From Mya arenaria (Eukaryota; Mollusca; Bivalvia; Myida; Myidae), in assembly GCF_026914265.1 (NCBI RefSeq), contig NC_069136.1, positions 49,708,381 through 49,772,380 of the forward strand: DNA of 64,000 nt, in the 5' to 3' direction. The notes under the pieces were generated by a model. It was not told the origin of the DNA, did not search any database, and was given only the letters and a program-made list of their open reading frames with translations. The translations under genes and the position numbers were made by a program. Shown in pieces: positions 61,325 through 64,000 of the stretch; positions within the stretch are counted from its first letter, which is position 1, and every line of letters begins with the position of its first letter.

Positions 61325-61515
61325 TAACCGTTCCAAGGCAGTTGTAAAACCCCAAAAGACTATTAAACAACAGTATTTTAATATTTCATCTTGTCTGTTT
61401 GCCTGGCCCTGTTGTGTGTCTTGTTGCCTGTCTGTTGGCTTTTGATCTGACATGCCTTTAAACAAGCTCATAGTTAAATGTTTGAATGCTGGGCTTGTCC
61501 CTGTAGTTTCCATTG
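61325..61515 (+). repeat. Interspersed repeat family R1, copy 4
   Basis: It begins ACCGTTCCAAGGCAGTTG and ends TTGTCCCTGTAGTTTCCA, the same ends as the copy at 48535-48760 but with a diverged middle. It lies just before the first visible exon of the EGF-type gene. Confidence 0.6.
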
Positions 61516-61552
61516 TATTTCATAAATACTAAAATGTCTCTGTCCTGTACAG

Positions 61553-62567
61553 TCGAGGGTCATGTCTGCCCCAGGTGCTTCTGTTGTGCAAATGGCTCTG
61601 ACTGCAGGGAGACTGATGGCCTTTGTTACGGGAACTGCATGCAAGGGTATTTTGGATCCTTCTGTAACCAACATTGCGGCTACAACTGCTTAGAATGTGA
61701 CAAATACAGTGGTTGTACACTCTGTAAAGAGGGTCACCATGGCGACACATGTGACTTGTGCAAGGAGGGATATTATCCAATGGGGAAAGAGTGTCTCAAA
61801 TGCCCTGGAAATTGTATCACATGTCTTTCCTTCGAGAAGTGTCATTCATGCATGGATGGAATGTTTGGGAACTCCTGTCAATATAACTGCAGCGCATGCA
61901 TAAATGGTGACTGTGATGTTAAATCCCCATCTTGCCAGTGTCATTTAAAGTTTAGTGGTACATTATGTGACACATGTTCCTCGGGTTTCTATGGCGACAA
62001 ATGTGAAAATAACTGCTCGTTTGGCTGTCTTAACACATGTGATTCTAAAACAGGGGAGTGCCTTTGTAATCAGCATTTCTCTGGCAAAAAATGTGACGAG
62101 TGTGCTTCAGGGTACTTTGGAATCTCATGCGGGTCTAAGTGCCTGAAAAGCTGTGCAACGTGTTTGGAAAGTAACACGTGCACAACATGCCTTCCAGGTC
62201 GTTATGGAGATGCATGTCAAATGAGCTGCTCATTTGGCTGTGTTAATAACACATGCACAGCTGACGGGATGTGCGCATGCAAACAAAATTTTACTGGTGA
62301 AAACTGTGACACATGTATTTCCGGACATTATGGACTGTCCTGCAACTTGTCATGCTCTGCCTATTGCATAAACTGCTCCTCATTGCAAGAATGCCACTCA
62401 TGTGAAACCGGGTTCTTTGTGAAAAATGGAACATGTCTCAAAGTGAACGTTCCCGATGCAAAACCATTGAGTGAGGAAGGCCATTCTGTGAATGTAATTG
62501 TTATCTGCAGTTTGGTTGCCATCTTCGTCATCAGCATCATCGTTGGCCTCACATTCTTCTGTGTCAA
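61553..62567 (+). CDS. Multi-EGF single-pass membrane receptor, exon (MEGF/SREC-like)
   Basis: The exon runs from acceptor CCTGTACAG to donor AA|GTGAGT, phase-compatible with the exon at 63880. It encodes about 338 residues. The ectodomain is a series of laminin-type EGF modules rich in cysteine, with repeated CxxGxYGxxCxxxC and GxCxCxxxFxGxxCD patterns (for example GKKCDECASGYFGISC and GENCDTCISGHYGLSC). After a short stalk, a hydrophobic segment (VIVICSLVAIFVISIIVGLT) spans the membrane, followed by FFCVK. The signal peptide must be on an upstream exon. An in-frame ATG at 61534 lies in the pyrimidine-rich acceptor region and is unlikely to be the start. The architecture resembles MEGF10/11 and class F scavenger receptors, which bind particles or apoptotic cells. 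The exact orthologue is not determined. Confidence 0.82.
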
Positions 62568-62785
62568 GTGAGTATAAGGAATTTACACATTTAAATATAT
62601 GTATGTATATGTTTTGAAGAACACATGTGGATTGTCTACAGTTTTAAAAGAATAGACAATTTTGATGTCTGCATGGTTAAAACATTGAATGCTGAAACAT
62701 TGTACAACATCATAATAAAGGTCACACATTTGTTGTGGAAGTTGTAACAAGCCTTTTTATATCATTTTGAATGTACATTTTATTT

Positions 62786-62905
62786 GTAACCACGCACCCC
62801 CCCCCCCTCCCCAGGTCCGGGGAAAAGCGGGTACTTTGACTTTCGGTCCAGCCAACCCCATCCAAGGGACCCTTGGGGGGGGGATTGTTACAATTGACTG
62901 GTGCA
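62786..62905. mobile_element. Truncated relative of the 44649 MITE
   Basis: TTGTAACCACGC, the CCAGGTCCGGGGAA and CTTTGACTTTCGGTCCAG body blocks and the right end TTACAATTGACTGGTGCA match 44649-44938. The middle about 150 bp is missing and the left tip is degraded. It lies in the intron after the transmembrane exon of the EGF-type gene. Confidence 0.8.
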
Positions 62906-62909
62906 TAAG

Positions 62910-63879
62910 CCTCTCATACTACTCAGTTGACCTGCGTATAAGTTATCATTAACTAATACTGTTTGTTGTGTGTTGTTTTTCAACATTTATTGTTTAATTT
63001 CAATAAAAAATTGAAAACTACAAACTGAAAATATTGACAGTTGCCATTTATGCCATTTCTCAAAATGCAGCTGCCAAAATTTAGATATTTCACCAAAATT
63101 AGTTCCTTTGGCATGTTTTTTAAATAATCAGACCATCACATGGGAATAATTGGGATACTGGGTAAAAGTCATCGACACCTTTGTAATCTGACCATTGTAA
63201 GATTACCTGGAACTAATCTGGATTGTGGCAGTATGTGAAAATATTCCACTCTCGTAATACTTTTTTTTTCACAAAAAATATGTTTTTCTTTAAAAAACAA
63301 CAACATAACAGGCTGATTTTTCAGAACTTTTTTCAAGTTAAAAACACTTAACTATTTTATTATGTGCTGATATTTTTAAATAAAACAACAATACAACACA
63401 GCTGTAATATATTTGTCTCAAAATGTGAAAAAGTGCTGCAGATCACAAATGTGTCAATGAAACTTCCAGAGTAGTTAAGATTTGAAGGTTAACAATGATA
63501 ACGTTAATTACGTTGATAACTTTAAAGGCCTAGTTTAAAGAATGTTTGGCATGACAAACCCCTGCTGTTCATCTCCTGCTAATTGTACTGTTGTCACAGT
63601 AGGGCCAATATCCTGTTTATTTGTTTATTGCCTCAGGGCCATTTAGGGTCCATTTCTATAATAAAACCTCCAAAACTGCACAGCAGAATATTCAAATTGG
63701 AGATCTGATAAGACTATTTGGCAATTAGATTAAGATCAATACACAAGGTCATGTACAATACACGGTTTTGGGGGGAGGGGAGTCTCTTATAGGAGGGTTA
63801 AACTAGGCCTTTAACAAAATTCTGAACAATCGGCCCAACATGTTTGTGTGATTTTTTATATATTATTTCCTTTCTCTAG
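62910..63879. other. Intron of the EGF-type receptor gene
   Basis: Intronic sequence between the donor at 62568 and the acceptor TTTCTCTAG at 63871-63879. It is AT-rich with poly-T runs, and no further exon or element was recognised. Confidence 0.6.
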
Positions 63880-63974
63880 GCAACGAGGGAAGATCTACCT
63901 TCACCCTGCTGGTCCTCCACGTGGCATCAAAATAGATGACATCATCAGTATCTACAACATCAGCAGTGATGTTG
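63880..63974 (+). CDS. EGF-type receptor, cytoplasmic exon
   Basis: After TTTCTCTAG the exon completes the split Lys codon of the previous exon and reads KQRGKIYLHPAGPPRGIKID and then DIISIYNISSDVG before donor GTATGT. The basic KQRGK directly after the membrane segment fits a stop-transfer signal. The tail continues beyond the window. Confidence 0.75.
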
Positions 63975-64000
63975 GTATGTATTTGTTCCATTACCTATAA

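Noticed and set aside
61534-61552. ATG at 61534 as the receptor start
   Set aside because: It sits in the pyrimidine-rich tract before a good acceptor and gives no signal peptide, although the protein is clearly extracellular in design.
1-64000. CRISPR array, bacterial operon or phage
   Set aside because: Repeats are eukaryotic tandem or dispersed repeats, and genes are spliced and widely spaced; nothing prokaryotic was seen.

Overview
This 64 kb window is AT-rich animal nuclear DNA. It shows split genes with GT-AG introns, poly(A/T) and dinucleotide runs, a tRNA-headed SINE, and many short non-autonomous DNA transposons with recognisable target-site duplications. The gene content (an expanded BTB/BACK/Kelch-like family in tandem, an ankyrin/SOCS-box gene, a multi-EGF receptor) and the style of the repeats (about 160-bp tandem units inside mobile elements, abundant fold-back MITEs) suggest a bivalve mollusc. 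That assignment is an inference, not a database match.

Left three quarters (1-48 kb): a tandem array of five minus-strand Kelch-like gene copies, A to E. Each copy with a preserved 5' end has the same plan: a predicted 5' noncoding exon, a 111-bp exon 1, an 85-bp exon 2 and one long exon 3 (rest of BTB, BACK, Kelch-type propeller, CPHC motif, Asp/Tyr-rich tail). Exon 2 recurs at 87, 12747, 24959 and 39143, a step of about 12-14 kb. Every copy carries at least one lesion: A has a destroyed splice donor, B a nonsense codon and frameshifts, C two frameshifts, D a 2-bp exon deletion plus an internal deletion of about 720 bp, and E lacks exons 1-2. Copies B and C belong to two different 3' subtypes. 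D looks like an E-type BTB joined to a B-type propeller. Two further relics lie between copies (19.3 kb and 31.0 kb). The spacers carry duplicated segments and transposons: a hAT-like element with an 8-bp duplication, a TA-flanked element, a Harbinger-like MITE, Tc1-type transposase fragments, and a decayed C2H2 zinc-finger gene between 0.47-kb inverted repeats.

Right quarter (48-64 kb): repeat-rich spacer, then a plus-strand ankyrin-repeat/SOCS-box gene that appears intact (54999-56261), preceded by a dimeric 157/166-bp tandem repeat. Further on is a plus-strand multi-EGF, single-pass membrane receptor gene running off the right edge (exons 61553-62567 and 63880-63974). Between them are minisatellites and MITEs with TTAA and TA target duplications.

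The ankyrin/SOCS gene and the Kelch-like family both belong to classes that act as substrate adaptors of cullin-RING ubiquitin ligases. Nothing in the sequence shows that they work together.
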